From: Rhodoferax sp. BLA1
GTDB lineage: Bacteria; Pseudomonadota; Gammaproteobacteria; Burkholderiales; Burkholderiaceae_C
Length of the DNA stretch: 64,000 nucleotides
Direction of reading: 5' to 3'
Assembly (NCBI RefSeq): GCF_013416775.1
Contig: NZ_SZVI01000003.1
Location: 62,001-126,000, forward strand
Positions within the stretch are counted from its first letter, which is position 1; every line of letters starts with the position of its first letter. A program made the position numbers and the translations under genes. A model generated the notes under the pieces. It saw only the letters and a program-made list of their open reading frames with translations. It did no database searches and was not told the origin of the DNA. Positions 27,588 to 36,931 of the stretch are shown here, one piece after another.

Positions 27588-29357
27588 ATGAACTTACTTC
27601 GCAGCTTCAGCATCAGCGGCCGCCTTTACCTGGTGTCGCTCGCACTCATCACTGCACTGACGGCGCTGGCCGTCAGCACCTGGGTTCAACTGGCCAATGT
27701 GCACGACATGGCCAAAAATGCTGGCGGCGTGAAGGTGTTGCAGCTGGAACTGATTGCCAGCACAGAGCTGAGGGTGACGCAGGTGATGTCCTCCATGCGC
27801 CACGCGCTGTTGATGAAAACCCCCCAAGACACCGACCTGGCGATCCAGGACATCCAGGCCAAGCGGGCCCAAATCTCCAAGAACGATGCCGACTATCTGA
27901 AAGAAATCACCACCCAAGAGGGCAAGGACGCCTTCCAACGCGACTGGCTGCAATTGCAGGCGGTGACCTGGCCGGTGGCTGAGGCCAACATGCAGTTGCT
28001 CAAAGACGGCAAGGCCGAAGAAGCACAAGCCATGTTGCTCGACAAAACCATTCCAGCCTACGCCAAGATGCAGGACTGGCTGGGTGAATCACGCCGCGCA
28101 CAGGGCAAGGAGTTGGCCAAGGAAGTGGACACCATTGGCACAGCCACCAGCAACATCCGTATCTACATGGCGGTTCTGGTGGCCGCCATTGCCGTGGGTC
28201 TGCTGGTTTTTTCCTGGTACATCGCCCGCACTTTGCGCAGTCGGGTGAGTTTGTCCCAACTTGTGGCCGACCGAGTGAGCCAGGGTGACTTCACCGTGAC
28301 GGTGGACGACCCGGCGCGTGATGAATTCAGCCCCTTGTTGCAGTCCTTGTCGCAGATGCAAACCTCCCTGACACGGGTGGTGTCCTCGGTGCGCCAGGGT
28401 GCGGAACGGGTGTCCACCGCCTCGGCCGAAATTTCATCGGGTAACCATGACCTGTCGGCACGCACCGAGTCTCAAGCCAGCGCTCTGGAAGAAACCGCCG
28501 CCTCCATGGAAGAGTTGAGCTCCACCGTCAAACAAAACGCCGACAGCGCACGCCAGGCCAACCAGTTGGCAATGAGCGCCAGCACCGTGGCGGTGCAAGG
28601 TGGCGAGGTGGTGGCCCAGGTGGTGGAAACCATGAAGGGCATCAATGAATCGAGCCGCAAGATCAGCGACATCATCAGCGTGATTGACGGCATTGCCTTC
28701 CAGACCAACATCCTGGCGCTCAACGCCGCCGTGGAAGCGGCCCGTGCCGGTGAACAAGGTCGAGGTTTTGCGGTGGTGGCCAGTGAAGTGCGCAGCCTGG
28801 CCGGGCGCAGCGCCGAAGCCGCCAAAGAAATCAAGAGCTTGATCAGCGCCAGCGTTGAGCGGGTGGAACAAGGCTCAGCCCTGGTCGACCAGGCGGGCAC
28901 CACCATGACCGAAGTGGTGAACTCGATCAAGCGGGTGACCGACCTGATGGGTGAAATCAGTGCCGCCAGCACCGAACAGAGCCAGGGTGTGAGCCAGGTG
29001 GGTGAAGCCGTCACACAAATGGACCAAGCCACCCAGCAAAACGCCGCCTTGGTGGAAGAAATGGCAGCTGCCGCCAGCAGCCTGCAGTCTCAGGCGCAGG
29101 AGCTGGTCGAAACCGTGGCGGTGTTCAAACTCACCCCCCAAGATGGACTGCGCCTGGGCGCCCCCGCCCCTGCGGCCGTGCGCGCCCATCCCCCCAAAAC
29201 CAGCTCCTTCAAAGGCCCGGAAAAACGCGCCGGAGGTGTTCCCCAAGGTGCCGCGGCACGCACACAGGGCAAACCGGCTCCCTTGCCTGCACCAACACCC
29301 AAACCCGCAGCAAAACCATCCAGCGGCAGCGGGGAGGGAGATTGGGAGTCGTTCTGA
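27588..29357 (+). CDS. Methyl-accepting chemotaxis protein
   Basis: A 589-residue inner-membrane chemoreceptor. Transmembrane helix 1 spans about residues 11-31. A periplasmic helical domain of the four-helix-bundle type (about 32-188) is followed by helix 2 (about 189-209), a HAMP linker and a long cytoplasmic signalling coiled coil. The hairpin tip contains [20 protein letters not shown] and [14 protein letters not shown], where CheA and CheW bind. The C-terminus is a proline/alanine/lysine-rich tail ending GDWESF, a likely tether for adaptation enzymes. The ligand is unknown. No che genes adjoin it. Confidence 0.93.
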   Translation: MNLLRSFSISGRLYLVSLALITALTALAVSTWVQLANVHDMAKNAGGVKVLQLELIASTELRVTQVMSSMRHALLMKTPQDTDLAIQDIQAKRAQISKNDADYLKEITTQEGKDAFQRDWLQLQAVTWPVAEANMQLLKDGKAEEAQAMLLDKTIPAYAKMQDWLGESRRAQGKELAKEVDTIGTATSNIRIYMAVLVAAIAVGLLVFSWYIARTLRSRVSLSQLVADRVSQGDFTVTVDDPARDEFSPLLQSLSQMQTSLTRVVSSVRQGAERVSTASAEISSGNHDLSARTESQASALEETAASMEELSSTVKQNADSARQANQLAMSASTVAVQGGEVVAQVVETMKGINESSRKISDIISVIDGIAFQTNILALNAAVEAARAGEQGRGFAVVASEVRSLAGRSAEAAKEIKSLISASVERVEQGSALVDQAGTTMTEVVNSIKRVTDLMGEISAASTEQSQGVSQVGEAVTQMDQATQQNAALVEEMAAAASSLQSQAQELVETVAVFKLTPQDGLRLGAPAPAAVRAHPPKTSSFKGPEKRAGGVPQGAAARTQGKPAPLPAPTPKPAAKPSSGSGEGDWESF

Positions 29358-29584
29358 GCCTCGAACGGGGCTGGTCTCGCACAGCTGCGCCAACGTCAGA
29401 CCAACGCCAACCTGCCAGGCAACACGGCCTGCGATCTCGTGGTGTGTCAGTGTGACTGGGTACGGCCAGCATCAGGCTTGCTCAAGGGCCTTGATGCCTT
29501 GTGTCGGGTGTGTGAACAGGTCTACTGGCTGCGCCCAACGGGGCGGGCTAAGTTAGAGTGACATCTCGCCATTCACCCAAAGTG

Positions 29585-29600
29585 CCGACCAATAGGTCGG
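29585..29600. promoter_or_regulatory. Small perfect hairpin upstream of raiA-like gene
   Basis: CCGACC-AATA-GGTCGG is a perfect 6-bp inverted repeat 21 bases before the ribosome-associated protein start. It may be an operator or a leader hairpin; no direct evidence distinguishes these. Confidence 0.35.
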
Positions 29601-29621
29601 ACACAACCCAGGAAACAAACC

Positions 29622-29969
29622 ATGCAAGTACAAGTCAACACGGACGACCACATCCAAGGTGGTGAGTCTTTGGCCCAATGGATTCAGGACGAGGCTGGCG
29701 CACGCTTGGCCCGCTTCAGAGAAAACATCACCCGTCTGGAAGTTTTTTTGACCGATCTCGACGGTGCCAAGTCCGGTGCAGATGACAAACGCTGCCGACT
29801 GGAGGCCCGCGTGGTCAGTCGACAGCCAGTCACCGTCACGGCTGACGCGGACAAGATGGCCAGCGCGTTCATTTCTGCGGTTGAAAAACTGGCGCGCGCC
29901 CTGGACACCGACCTGGGTCGTGTCAAGGACCGCAACGGGCGCGACACCATTCGTACCGTGCAAGATTAA
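29622..29969 (+). CDS. HPF/RaiA family ribosome-associated protein
   Basis: A 115-residue protein with the beta-alpha-beta fold of the HPF/RaiA (sigma-54 modulation) family. Characteristic residues include MQVQVNTDDHI, ITRLEVFLTDLDG and CRLEARVVSRQPVTVTADADKM. Family members bind the 30S decoding region and promote ribosome hibernation or dimerisation in stationary phase. It lacks the C-terminal extension of long HPF. It stands alone and is followed by a strong hairpin terminator. Confidence 0.82.
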   Translation: MQVQVNTDDHIQGGESLAQWIQDEAGARLARFRENITRLEVFLTDLDGAKSGADDKRCRLEARVVSRQPVTVTADADKMASAFISAVEKLARALDTDLGRVKDRNGRDTIRTVQD

Positions 29970-29994
29970 TTCCGCTTCCAAACCAGTCCGCCAA

Positions 29995-30024
29995 AAAGCC
30001 TGAGTCGACAAAGACTCAGGCTTT
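29995..30024. terminator. Strong intrinsic terminator hairpin (raiA-like/marC convergent)
   Basis: A perfect 12-bp stem, AAAGCCTGAGTC with GACTCAGGCTTT, closes a 6-base loop. It lies between the 3' ends of the raiA-like gene and marC. The A-run on its left and T-run on its right suit termination in both directions. Confidence 0.85.
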
Positions 30025-30082
30025 GTAGAAGCAAGCCCCATCGCATTGCCCCCTGGATTGCGGAGTTGACCGGATTCGGTGC

Positions 30083-30760
30083 TTACAACAGCAGGCTGCG
30101 CAGCAACTCGCTCAACCCGTCCCACACAATCTGCACGCCCAGGCACAGCAGGATGAAAGCAGACAGGCGCAAGAAAATCACGCTGCCAGCCTCGCCCAAC
30201 GGCTTGAGCAACTGCTGGGCATAACGGAACGCCAGGTAAAGCAGCAGACCAATCGTCAGCAACGCCAGCACACCGCCGCCCATGCGCACCAAGGACAACG
30301 ACAGGCGTGTGTCGTTGAGCGCCACGCCCACGGTGATGGCTGCGGCGATTGAGCCCGGCCCGCAGCTGATAGGAAAGGTGAGCGGGTAAAACGCCTGGCG
30401 CCGTGCCTGCTCAGGCGTGTACGACTCAGCCAAAGCCGAGCGGCTGTCGTCGCTGACATGGTTGGCATTGAGCAGGCGCCATGCCGAAGCAGCCACGATC
30501 AGCCCGCCACCCACGCGCACGATGGGCAGCGAGATGCCGAAGAACTCCAGTACATAAGAGCCCACCAACATCGAACCCACCATCAGCGCAAACATGTTGC
30601 GCGCGATGCGCCGCGCCAGCAACGCCCGTGTGCTGGGCGAGGCACCTTCGGTCAGACCCAGAAAAATTGGCGCCGTGGCGGCCGGATTCAGGATGGGTAG
30701 GATGGCGGCAAACACAAACAAGAAACTCTTGCCAAAAGCCAGTGCGAGTTCATAGCTCAT
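30083..30760 (-). CDS. MarC family integral membrane protein
   Basis: A roughly 225-residue membrane protein with six hydrophobic helices of the MarC/UPF0056 family. The family marker regions ILPILNPAATAPIFLGLT (first repeat) and FPISCGPGSIAAAITVG (second repeat) each carry the N/G-P signature. Start MSYELAL at 30760 is preferred, with ATG at 30769 as alternative. Once annotated as antibiotic-resistance proteins, MarC members have no settled function; some bind amino acids. Confidence 0.88.
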   Translation of the reverse strand: MSYELALAFGKSFLFVFAAILPILNPAATAPIFLGLTEGASPSTRALLARRIARNMFALMVGSMLVGSYVLEFFGISLPIVRVGGGLIVAASAWRLLNANHVSDDSRSALAESYTPEQARRQAFYPLTFPISCGPGSIAAAITVGVALNDTRLSLSLVRMGGGVLALLTIGLLLYLAFRYAQQLLKPLGEAGSVIFLRLSAFILLCLGVQIVWDGLSELLRSLLL

Positions 30761-30812
30761 GGGCACCACTCAAAAATCACCCCAGCAGGAGTGCGCAAGA
30801 TGCAGCGAGGGG

Positions 30813-32327
30813 TCATTTCAATACCTCCCGTATACGCCGGCGAAGTGCCTTATCGCGCTTTTGCTCAGCATCCCAATCTTCACGCACACCGCGCCACAGC
30901 GCCACTGCCATGAGCACGATCACCAGCGTGAACGGCAACGCAAACACAATGGTGGCGGTCTGCACCGCCTTCACCCCGCCAGCCAGCAGCAGACTGATGG
31001 CAATGCCCGAGACCAGCAGGCCCCAGATGACTTTCACGCGTGCGCTCGGGTTGGCATGGCCACCCGTGCTCATCATGCCCAACACCAGGGTGGCGGAGTC
31101 GCCTGAGGTCACGAAGAACAACAAGACCAGCACGGTGGCCAACCCTGAGAGCAGCCCGCTCATGGGCAAGGCATCGAACAAAACGAACATGGCCGTGGAC
31201 ACGTCAGCACCCACCGCCTCGGCCATGGGCAGGCCCTGAATGATCTCCATGTTGAGGGCTGTGCCGCCAAACACAGAAAACCAAATGAAGGCCGCCAGCG
31301 TTGGTGCAAGCACCGTGCCCAAGATGAATTCACGGATGGTGCGACCACGCGAGACGCGCGCGATGAACAGGCCAACGAAAGGTGACCAGCTCACCCACCA
31401 GGCCCAGTAAAAAACCGTCCAGCCACTGATCCAGCCGCTATCGCGGAACGGTGTCATGCGCAAGCTCATGCGCACAAACTCGCTCACGTAACTGCCCAGC
31501 GTGCTGGTGAAGGTGTCGATGATGGCCACCGTCGGCCCCATCAGAAACACGCCCAGTGTGAGCAGCGTGGCCAGCGTGAGGTTGATATTGGAGAGCCACT
31601 TGATGCCCTTGGTCACACCTGTGATGGCCGACGCGAGAAACAACACGGTGGTGATCAGGATGATGGCCACCTGCGAGGTGTTGCTCACCGGCAGGCCCAT
31701 CAGCGTATTGAGACCGCTGTTGATCTGCAGCGCACCCATGCCAAGGGATGCCGCCACGCCGAAGGCCGTGGCGATCACGGCCAGCACGTTGACCACTGGC
31801 CCGAGCTTTCTCATGGGTGCCCAGGGCAGAGATTCAATCGCCGTGCTCACCAGGGCAGAGCCACCCTTTCGAAACTGAAAGAAGGCGATGGCCAGCGCCA
31901 CGATACTGTAGACCGCCCAGGGATGCAGACCCCAATGAAAGAAGCTGTAGCGCATGGCAGCGTTGGCTGCCTCAGGTGTGTTGGCCACGATGCCAGGCGG
32001 CGGTGCGCCGTAGTGAGAGATCGGCTCTGCCACGCCCCAGAACACGAGGCCGATACCCATGCCGGCGGCAAACAGCATGGCAAACCAGGACCCGATGGAA
32101 AACTCAGGTTCGTCATCTTCGGCACCGAGCTTCAGGTCACCATAACGACTGAAGGCCAGCACCATGGCCAGCACCACCAAGCCCAGCACCACCCAGAGGT
32201 AGAGCCAGCCGAAGTCACGTGTGATCACCGCCAGCAGCGTGTCAAACACACCGCCAAGCGAGTTGGGAGCAACAATGCCCCATAAGACAATGGCCAGAAT
32301 CAGTCCGGCCGAGAAGTAAAGTTGCAT
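30813..32327 (-). CDS. BCCT family transporter (betaine/choline/carnitine type)
   Basis: A 504-residue inner-membrane secondary transporter with about 12 helices. BCCT markers are present: GMGIGLVFWGVAEP in helix 3, FHWGLHPWAVYS, and the aromatic box TVFYWAWWVSWSPFVGLF in helix 8. Substrates are quaternary ammonium compounds such as glycine betaine or choline; the precise one cannot be told. No long cytosolic osmosensing C-terminal tail is present. The upstream region holds a CAGACC/GGTCTG hairpin at 32415-32438. Confidence 0.92.
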   Translation of the reverse strand: MQLYFSAGLILAIVLWGIVAPNSLGGVFDTLLAVITRDFGWLYLWVVLGLVVLAMVLAFSRYGDLKLGAEDDEPEFSIGSWFAMLFAAGMGIGLVFWGVAEPISHYGAPPPGIVANTPEAANAAMRYSFFHWGLHPWAVYSIVALAIAFFQFRKGGSALVSTAIESLPWAPMRKLGPVVNVLAVIATAFGVAASLGMGALQINSGLNTLMGLPVSNTSQVAIILITTVLFLASAITGVTKGIKWLSNINLTLATLLTLGVFLMGPTVAIIDTFTSTLGSYVSEFVRMSLRMTPFRDSGWISGWTVFYWAWWVSWSPFVGLFIARVSRGRTIREFILGTVLAPTLAAFIWFSVFGGTALNMEIIQGLPMAEAVGADVSTAMFVLFDALPMSGLLSGLATVLVLLFFVTSGDSATLVLGMMSTGGHANPSARVKVIWGLLVSGIAISLLLAGGVKAVQTATIVFALPFTLVIVLMAVALWRGVREDWDAEQKRDKALRRRIREVLK

Positions 32328-32691
32328 GAAGGAATTTCCAGTAAGGGTTAAAACGCTGAGAAATTCAACCGCATCAGGTCAAATCCCAAACATTGACGAT
32401 GGGCTACGCTGAGCCAGACCCGCTCTGCAGCAGGTCTGATTCACACCTTGGCTCAGTCAATAGTTGACTCGGCGGCCAAGCTTTTGTCCTGGCACAAGTT
32501 GCGCCACCCGGTCACCGTCTGCCTCGAATTTAACATCCTCACCCATCTGGGCATCACAGTCGTCCAGCTAAGAAGGTCAGGACGCGGGGAATATGACAGC
32601 ACCAGTGGTAGGTTTGGACCGAACCGCCGGTGGGTCGAAACAGATACCTTGAGCAGGGTCGCCAGATCGTCAAGAACGCTTCAATTTCAAC
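32328..32691. other. Intergenic region upstream of BCCT gene
   Basis: About 360 bases without a convincing gene. A CAGACC-N12-GGTCTG hairpin lies at 32415-32438. The right edge abuts the broken end of the integron-integrase fragment, so one recombination or deletion junction must fall near 32692. Confidence 0.45.
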
Positions 32692-32844
32692 TTACCCCAT
32701 ATCGCGAGGGTGCTTAAGACCGTGAAACCGGTTGAAGTTTTTGACCCAATACACGTAAGCCTCTTCGGTTCGGACGCTATAGTTCAAGTATCGAATCTGC
32801 TCACGTAACTGATCCAGCAGCCGGGTGGACTTGAAAACCGGCAT
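32692..32844 (-). pseudogene. 5' fragment of an integron-type tyrosine recombinase (intI)
   Basis: About 50 residues from [12 protein letters not shown] onward match the N-terminal SAM-like domain of IntI integrases. The pattern is [20 protein letters not shown], then [14 protein letters not shown] and HPRDMG. The frame ends right after that motif, and the rest of the recombinase, including the catalytic Arg-His-Arg-Tyr residues, is absent. It is therefore a truncated remnant. It faces away from the ORF at 32944, as intI faces away from its first cassette in an integron. Confidence 0.8.
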
Positions 32845-32943
32845 GCTGGTTTTTCTGGGGTTGTTATTACTATCCACTCATACTGCATATCGGCAGCAAG
32901 CCTTATTGCAAGCGGGTTTGCGCGTATGTCGCTTGGAGATATT

Positions 32944-33291
32944 ATGACGACAGCTACCGTTTTCGGGAGAAAGATTCTGCCCCCCATATTGAGGCCATAC
33001 ATGTCAAAAACATATCACCTGATATATCTATTAGATGAAGTCGAGGATCCTCAGTGGTCTCACCTTCATCGTTTTATTCATCCAGGATCTCGTAATGAGC
33101 AGGGATGGAAATCTATTTTTTGTAGAGATTTAGACATGAGCGGCCAGTTTCTCTCATGCCTAGCTAAGGACTACTCTGGTGGAAAAGCAAAGAACATCTT
33201 TCTTCGACATGGGCTTATTGCATCAATTATTGAAATTGCCTCGCACGATAATCCACTAGGATTTAAAAATCTTGAAGCAGATTTGGAATAA
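32944..33291 (+). CDS. Unknown small protein, probable integron cassette gene
   Basis: A 115-residue ORF of unknown function. Start MTTATVFGRKI at 32944 has a GGAG ribosome-binding site 5 bases upstream; an earlier ATG at 32926 also exists. Composition is markedly more AT-rich than the flanking genes (codons such as ATA, TTA, AGA are frequent), pointing to transfer. No signal peptide or transmembrane helix is apparent; residues FLSCLAKDYSGGKAKNIF and a C-terminal acidic tail are notable only as landmarks. It sits next to an intI fragment and is followed by an attC-like hairpin, so a cassette gene is the best reading. Confidence 0.6.
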   Translation: MTTATVFGRKILPPILRPYMSKTYHLIYLLDEVEDPQWSHLHRFIHPGSRNEQGWKSIFCRDLDMSGQFLSCLAKDYSGGKAKNIFLRHGLIASIIEIASHDNPLGFKNLEADLE

Positions 33292-33370
33292 GCATAAGTT
33301 CCGTTTTATGCCTACCATACGGTCAAGCCGACCCGCCTACTGCGGGCAGCTTACCTTGTCCGTTAAAACT
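33292..33370 (+). repeat. Possible degenerate attC site
   Basis: Directly after the cassette ORF stop, the sequence folds with a CCCGC/GCGGG inner stem. A GGTCAAGC/GCTTACC pair follows, in which the left arm has one extra base, as in attC L''/L' boxes. GTTTTA lies opposite TAAAAC near the ends, like R boxes. A six-base spacer separates L' from the right-hand GTTAAAA. The left R box and its spacer fit the consensus poorly, so this is tentative. Confidence 0.4.
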
Positions 33371-33529
33371 GCATTTTGAGCGGCTGCTGTGGAGCGCCAT
33401 GAATGACCGCAGACAACCACGCAAGCAGCTTAACAGGCCACTCACCCTCCCGATAAGCCAAACTACTTGCCCCCAAGCGCGCGCCACGCCACCCATGCAA
33501 CCGCGCTGAGCGGTCAAAACACGCAACCC

Positions 33530-35137
33530 TCAAACCGGCACCAGCACCTGTGCCCGCCCCGCTGCGTCGGTGAACAACAGTCCCTCTGCCGGGTCGATCA
33601 GGAACGCGCCGTCTGGGAATTCCTTGCGCAGGCGCGCCAGTTTGCTGCCAATCGACAGATCCACCGCGCCGTCAACACCCTGCACAACCTCCACTCGGGC
33701 CTTGAGCATCACCGCCGTCTGCTCCTCCAACTCTCGGCGCTCGTTGAGCGACTTGGACCAGGCCTGCACCGCCTGGCGCCAGGTGGCCTTGACGCGTTCG
33801 AGCATGCCTTTGGGGTCGCCGATGGTGGCCAGATGTTTGCCGAGTTTTTGCAGGTTTTCTTCGGTGGCTTTTTCCTTGAGCAGGCGCTCGTCCAGCGCCT
33901 GCAGCTGCGCTTGTAATTTGGCATTGGCGCCGAGTTTGACCACGGTGATGCCGGCCTTGTTGGAGCCCAGCAAGGGCACCCGCAGCAGCATCATGGCGGT
34001 GGCGCTGCCGCCCATCAGGCAGCCGCGCTGGGGCAGTTTGTCCCCAATGACGATCTGGTTGAGCGACTCCAGCTCACAGCCCAGTGCCATGTCGTCGATC
34101 GAAATCACGGTGCCAGCGTGGATGCTGCTGGCCTCGGCAAACCGTGCCGATACCGCCCCCTGCGCCCGCACCTGTGACTTGGCAATGATGCCGCCCGCCA
34201 CATGGATGTCGCCCCCGGCCTCTAGCTGGGCGCCGTCCACCGCACCATTGACCACAATGTCGCCGCTGGCTTGCACCGTCATGCCGTGGGTGACATCACC
34301 TTCCACCTGCACCGTGCCTTCAAAATGGATGTTGCCGCTGGCCATGTTGACCTCAGCGACACGCAGCACGGGTTCAACCATGACACCGTGCTCCACCAGC
34401 ACCGGCTGCCCTGCCACAGCAGCTTCCAGCAGGTTGGGGTCGCCACTGGCGGGTTGGGCACCCGCCAGCTGCGAAGAGAACGACAGATCCAGACCCGGAC
34501 GCGGGGACAACTCCCGGCCCTTGACGGTGTGGCCGGGCACACCGTCGGTGGCGGGTGTGCGCCGCATCAGCGCCTCACCGGGGCGCACCACCACAATGCC
34601 GCTGTGTTCGCGGTAGTCGATCAGCCCGCTGTCGTTGAGCTTGGGGGCGCGGTCTGCCGTCAGGTCAAGCAGCGCATCAAACGCGGCATCCTGGCCGTCT
34701 TGGGCGGGCTCGCCACTGGCCACCGGCCAGTGCGCAATCTGCCCCACCCGACAGGCGTGGATCAGCGCCGCCTCGTTGATGCCAAACACCACACCGGCCG
34801 CTTTCAGCGCCTCTTGAATGTCTTCCAGGGTGATGGGTTTGCCACCCTGGGCTGGGCTCAGGCTGACCTGCACCACCATCTCGTCGGGCGCAATCTCCAA
34901 TTCCAGACAGGCATCACGCCGCTCGGCCACCTGCACCACAAACGGTGTTTTCAGGGTGTTGCAATCGGCGGCGCTGGATGCAATAACTTCTTTGTAGAGC
35001 TGGCATTGGCTAAACCCGCCATCTTGCAACAAGCTGTGGAGCATGGCCGCATCCACGGGTGGGCGGTCGGCTGCAGGCTCGTGGTGCAGAAACACCCGCC
35101 CATCGGACTCGCTCAGAGTAATGCCATTCAGGTTCAT
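33530..35137 (-). CDS. DUF342/FapA family polymer-forming protein
   Basis: A 535-residue protein of the FapA (DUF342) family. The middle (about residues 255-380) is a glycine/valine-rich beta-helix-like region with repeated motifs such as GDVTHGMTVQASGDIVVNG and GDIHVAGGIIAKSQVRAQG. It is followed by a long coiled coil (LQAQLQALDERLLKEKATEE). Vibrio FapA takes part in polar flagellar assembly; other members have no assigned role. No flagellar genes adjoin it here. It ends leftward near the integron remnant. Confidence 0.82.
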   Translation of the reverse strand: MNLNGITLSESDGRVFLHHEPAADRPPVDAAMLHSLLQDGGFSQCQLYKEVIASSAADCNTLKTPFVVQVAERRDACLELEIAPDEMVVQVSLSPAQGGKPITLEDIQEALKAAGVVFGINEAALIHACRVGQIAHWPVASGEPAQDGQDAAFDALLDLTADRAPKLNDSGLIDYREHSGIVVVRPGEALMRRTPATDGVPGHTVKGRELSPRPGLDLSFSSQLAGAQPASGDPNLLEAAVAGQPVLVEHGVMVEPVLRVAEVNMASGNIHFEGTVQVEGDVTHGMTVQASGDIVVNGAVDGAQLEAGGDIHVAGGIIAKSQVRAQGAVSARFAEASSIHAGTVISIDDMALGCELESLNQIVIGDKLPQRGCLMGGSATAMMLLRVPLLGSNKAGITVVKLGANAKLQAQLQALDERLLKEKATEENLQKLGKHLATIGDPKGMLERVKATWRQAVQAWSKSLNERRELEEQTAVMLKARVEVVQGVDGAVDLSIGSKLARLRKEFPDGAFLIDPAEGLLFTDAAGRAQVLVPV

Positions 35138-35396
35138 GATCCGCTATCCGCCTTTTGGTGTGGGTACTGGGGCCAGAGTCCCCAACGACAGGGCCTCAAA
35201 CGCGTTGAAGTGTAGGGGTGCAACGACTGAGCGAGATTGACAAATGACAGACGCCATAGAGACAGCCGAGCCCACAGCCACGTCTCAGAGCAGGCCCCAG
35301 CTTGTGGTTGAGGCCACCCACCTGGTTTTGGTCCGATACATTTGGCATGCCCGCTTTTGGGGCCGACACTTGCCAACGGCATGGGCCTGCCACAGG

Positions 35397-35450
35397 TATC
35401 AAAAAGAGAGCTACCTGCCCTTATGACATAAGGGCTAGAGCCAACTTTCA
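35397..35450. repeat. Dispersed palindromic repeat copy
   Basis: GCCCTTATGACATAAGGGC is the near-perfect core, with TATC-AAAAAGAGAGCTACC on the left and TAGAGCCAACTTT on the right, matching the family seen at 16255. It lies downstream of the pgk terminator. Confidence 0.78.
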
Positions 35451-35462
35451 TGCTTAAAACTA

Positions 35463-35486
35463 AAAAAGGGCCTCCCGGCCCTTTTT
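35463..35486 (-). terminator. Intrinsic terminator of the cbb operon (after pgk)
   Basis: AAAAAGGGCC and GGCCCTTTTT form a perfect 10-bp stem around a TCCC loop, about 36 bases past the pgk stop. On the minus strand the stem is followed by a T-run, so it should end the leftward cbb transcript. Confidence 0.9.
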
Positions 35487-35521
35487 GGTTGACGCCACCC
35501 AGCCAGGCTGGGTGTGGGGTC

Positions 35522-36715
35522 TTAACCCTCAGCGCGTTTTTGCAGGATCTCGAACGCGGGCAGGGTTTTGCCTTCCAGCACTTCGAGGAAAGCGCCGCCG
35601 CCGGTAGAGATGTAGCCCATGTCTTTTTCAATGCCGTATTTGGCAATGGCCGCCAGGGTGTCGCCACCACCAGCCAGCGAGAAAGCCGACGATTCCGCAA
35701 TCGCCATGGCGATGGTTTTGGTGCCGTTTTCAAACGCGGGAAACTCGAACACACCCACCGGGCCGTTCCAGACGATGGTGCCAGCGGCCTTGAGTTGCGC
35801 AGCCAGCTTGGCAGCGGTGACCGGGCCGATGTCCAGGATCATGTCGTCGTCGGCCACATCGGTAGCGGCCTTGACGGTGGCCACGGCGTCGGCGGCAAAA
35901 CTCTTGGCGCAGACCACGTCGGTCGGGATCGGCACGTCAGCACCGCGCGCCTTCATGGCGGCGATCACGGCGGTGGCTTCACCCACCAGGCTGGGTTCGG
36001 CCAGGCTCTTGCCGATCTTCATGCCAGCGGCCAGCATGAAGGTGTTGGCAATGCCACCGCCGACGATCAGGTTGTCCACATTCTTGGCCAGCGCTTGCAA
36101 GATGCTGAGTTTGGTCGACACCTTGGAGCCCGCCACAATCGCCACCAGTGGGCGTTTCGGGTTGGCCAAGGCCAGGTTGATGGCGTCGATTTCAGCCGAC
36201 AACAAGGGGCCGGCGCAGGCGATCGGGGCAAACTGGGCGATACCGTAGGTGGTGCCTTCGGCGCGGTGCGCGGTGCCAAACGCGTCATGCACAAACACGT
36301 CGCACAGGGCGGCCATTTTTTTGGCCAGCTCTTCGTTGTTTTTCTTCTCACCCTTGTTGACGCGGCAGTTTTCCAGCATCACCAGTTGACCGGGTTTGAC
36401 GTCCACGCCATCAACCCAGTTGGCAACCACGGGAATCTCGCGGCCCATCAATTCACCGAGGCGCTTGGCCACAGGTGCGAGGGAGTCTTCGGGCTTGAAT
36501 TCACCTTCGGTCGGGCGGCCCAGGTGGCTGGTGACCATCACGGCAGCACCGGCGTCAAGCGCCATCTGGATACACGGCACGCTGGCGCGGATGCGGGTGT
36601 CTTCGGTGATGTTGCCGGCATCGTCTTGCGGCACGTTCAAATCGGCACGGATAAACACACGTTTACCCTTGGCTGCGCCACTGGAAATCACATCGGCAAA
36701 ACGTACAACTTTCAT
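35522..36715 (-). CDS. pgk: Phosphoglycerate kinase
   Basis: Converts 3-phosphoglycerate and ATP to 1,3-bisphosphoglycerate, the first reductive step after CO2 fixation and also a glycolytic step. The 397-residue length is typical. Motifs include RADLNVPQD near the N-terminus, [10 protein letters not shown], the hinge and nucleotide-binding region [10 protein letters not shown], and C-terminal [14 protein letters not shown]. It is the last gene of the leftward cbb cluster, with a strong terminator downstream. A 206-bp gap containing a dispersed repeat separates it from gph. Confidence 0.97.
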   Translation of the reverse strand: MKVVRFADVISSGAAKGKRVFIRADLNVPQDDAGNITEDTRIRASVPCIQMALDAGAAVMVTSHLGRPTEGEFKPEDSLAPVAKRLGELMGREIPVVANWVDGVDVKPGQLVMLENCRVNKGEKKNNEELAKKMAALCDVFVHDAFGTAHRAEGTTYGIAQFAPIACAGPLLSAEIDAINLALANPKRPLVAIVAGSKVSTKLSILQALAKNVDNLIVGGGIANTFMLAAGMKIGKSLAEPSLVGEATAVIAAMKARGADVPIPTDVVCAKSFAADAVATVKAATDVADDDMILDIGPVTAAKLAAQLKAAGTIVWNGPVGVFEFPAFENGTKTIAMAIAESSAFSLAGGGDTLAAIAKYGIEKDMGYISTGGGAFLEVLEGKTLPAFEILQKRAEG

Positions 36716-36882
36716 ACTCTAGGCTCCTTGAAAAAATGGGATGACATACGCCCTGTCTACGGCGTGATGTGCTCGCGTCATCTTGCTGATTGTCGCGCGA
36801 CTCGCCCAACAAAATAACAAGGCCATAACATGCACCCCCCTACCATCCAGGGGGGCGTGGCAACACCCTCTGGATGCAGGGT

Positions 36883-36931
36883 CAAATTAGCCTACAACCC
36901 TTTATCCAAAAGGACTAGCAGCTATGCATCC
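36883..36931. repeat. Dispersed palindromic repeat copy overlapping the gph stop codon
   Basis: CAAATTAGCCTACAACCC on the left and AGGACTAGCAGCTATG on the right enclose a weaker core (ACCCTTTATCCAAAAGGA) of the same family as 16255. The gph stop codon (TAG on the minus strand, 36922-36924) lies inside the ATAGCTGCTAG end of the element. Confidence 0.65.

Larger units (their letters stand above)
35138..35521. other. Intergenic region between pgk and FapA-type gene
   Basis: About 380 bases with no convincing gene. It holds the promoter side of the DUF342 gene, a copy of the dispersed repeat (35397-35450) and the pgk terminator (35463-35486). Confidence 0.55.

Noticed and set aside
27448-30825. 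A 15-base match between 27448-27463 and the end of the BCCT gene
   Set aside because: A few 15-base matches are expected by chance in 64 kb counting both strands, and the flanks do not align.
32448-32717. An 89-residue plus-strand reading frame next to the intI fragment
   Set aside because: Overlaps the intI remnant on the other strand, with no good ribosome-binding site or recognisable domain.
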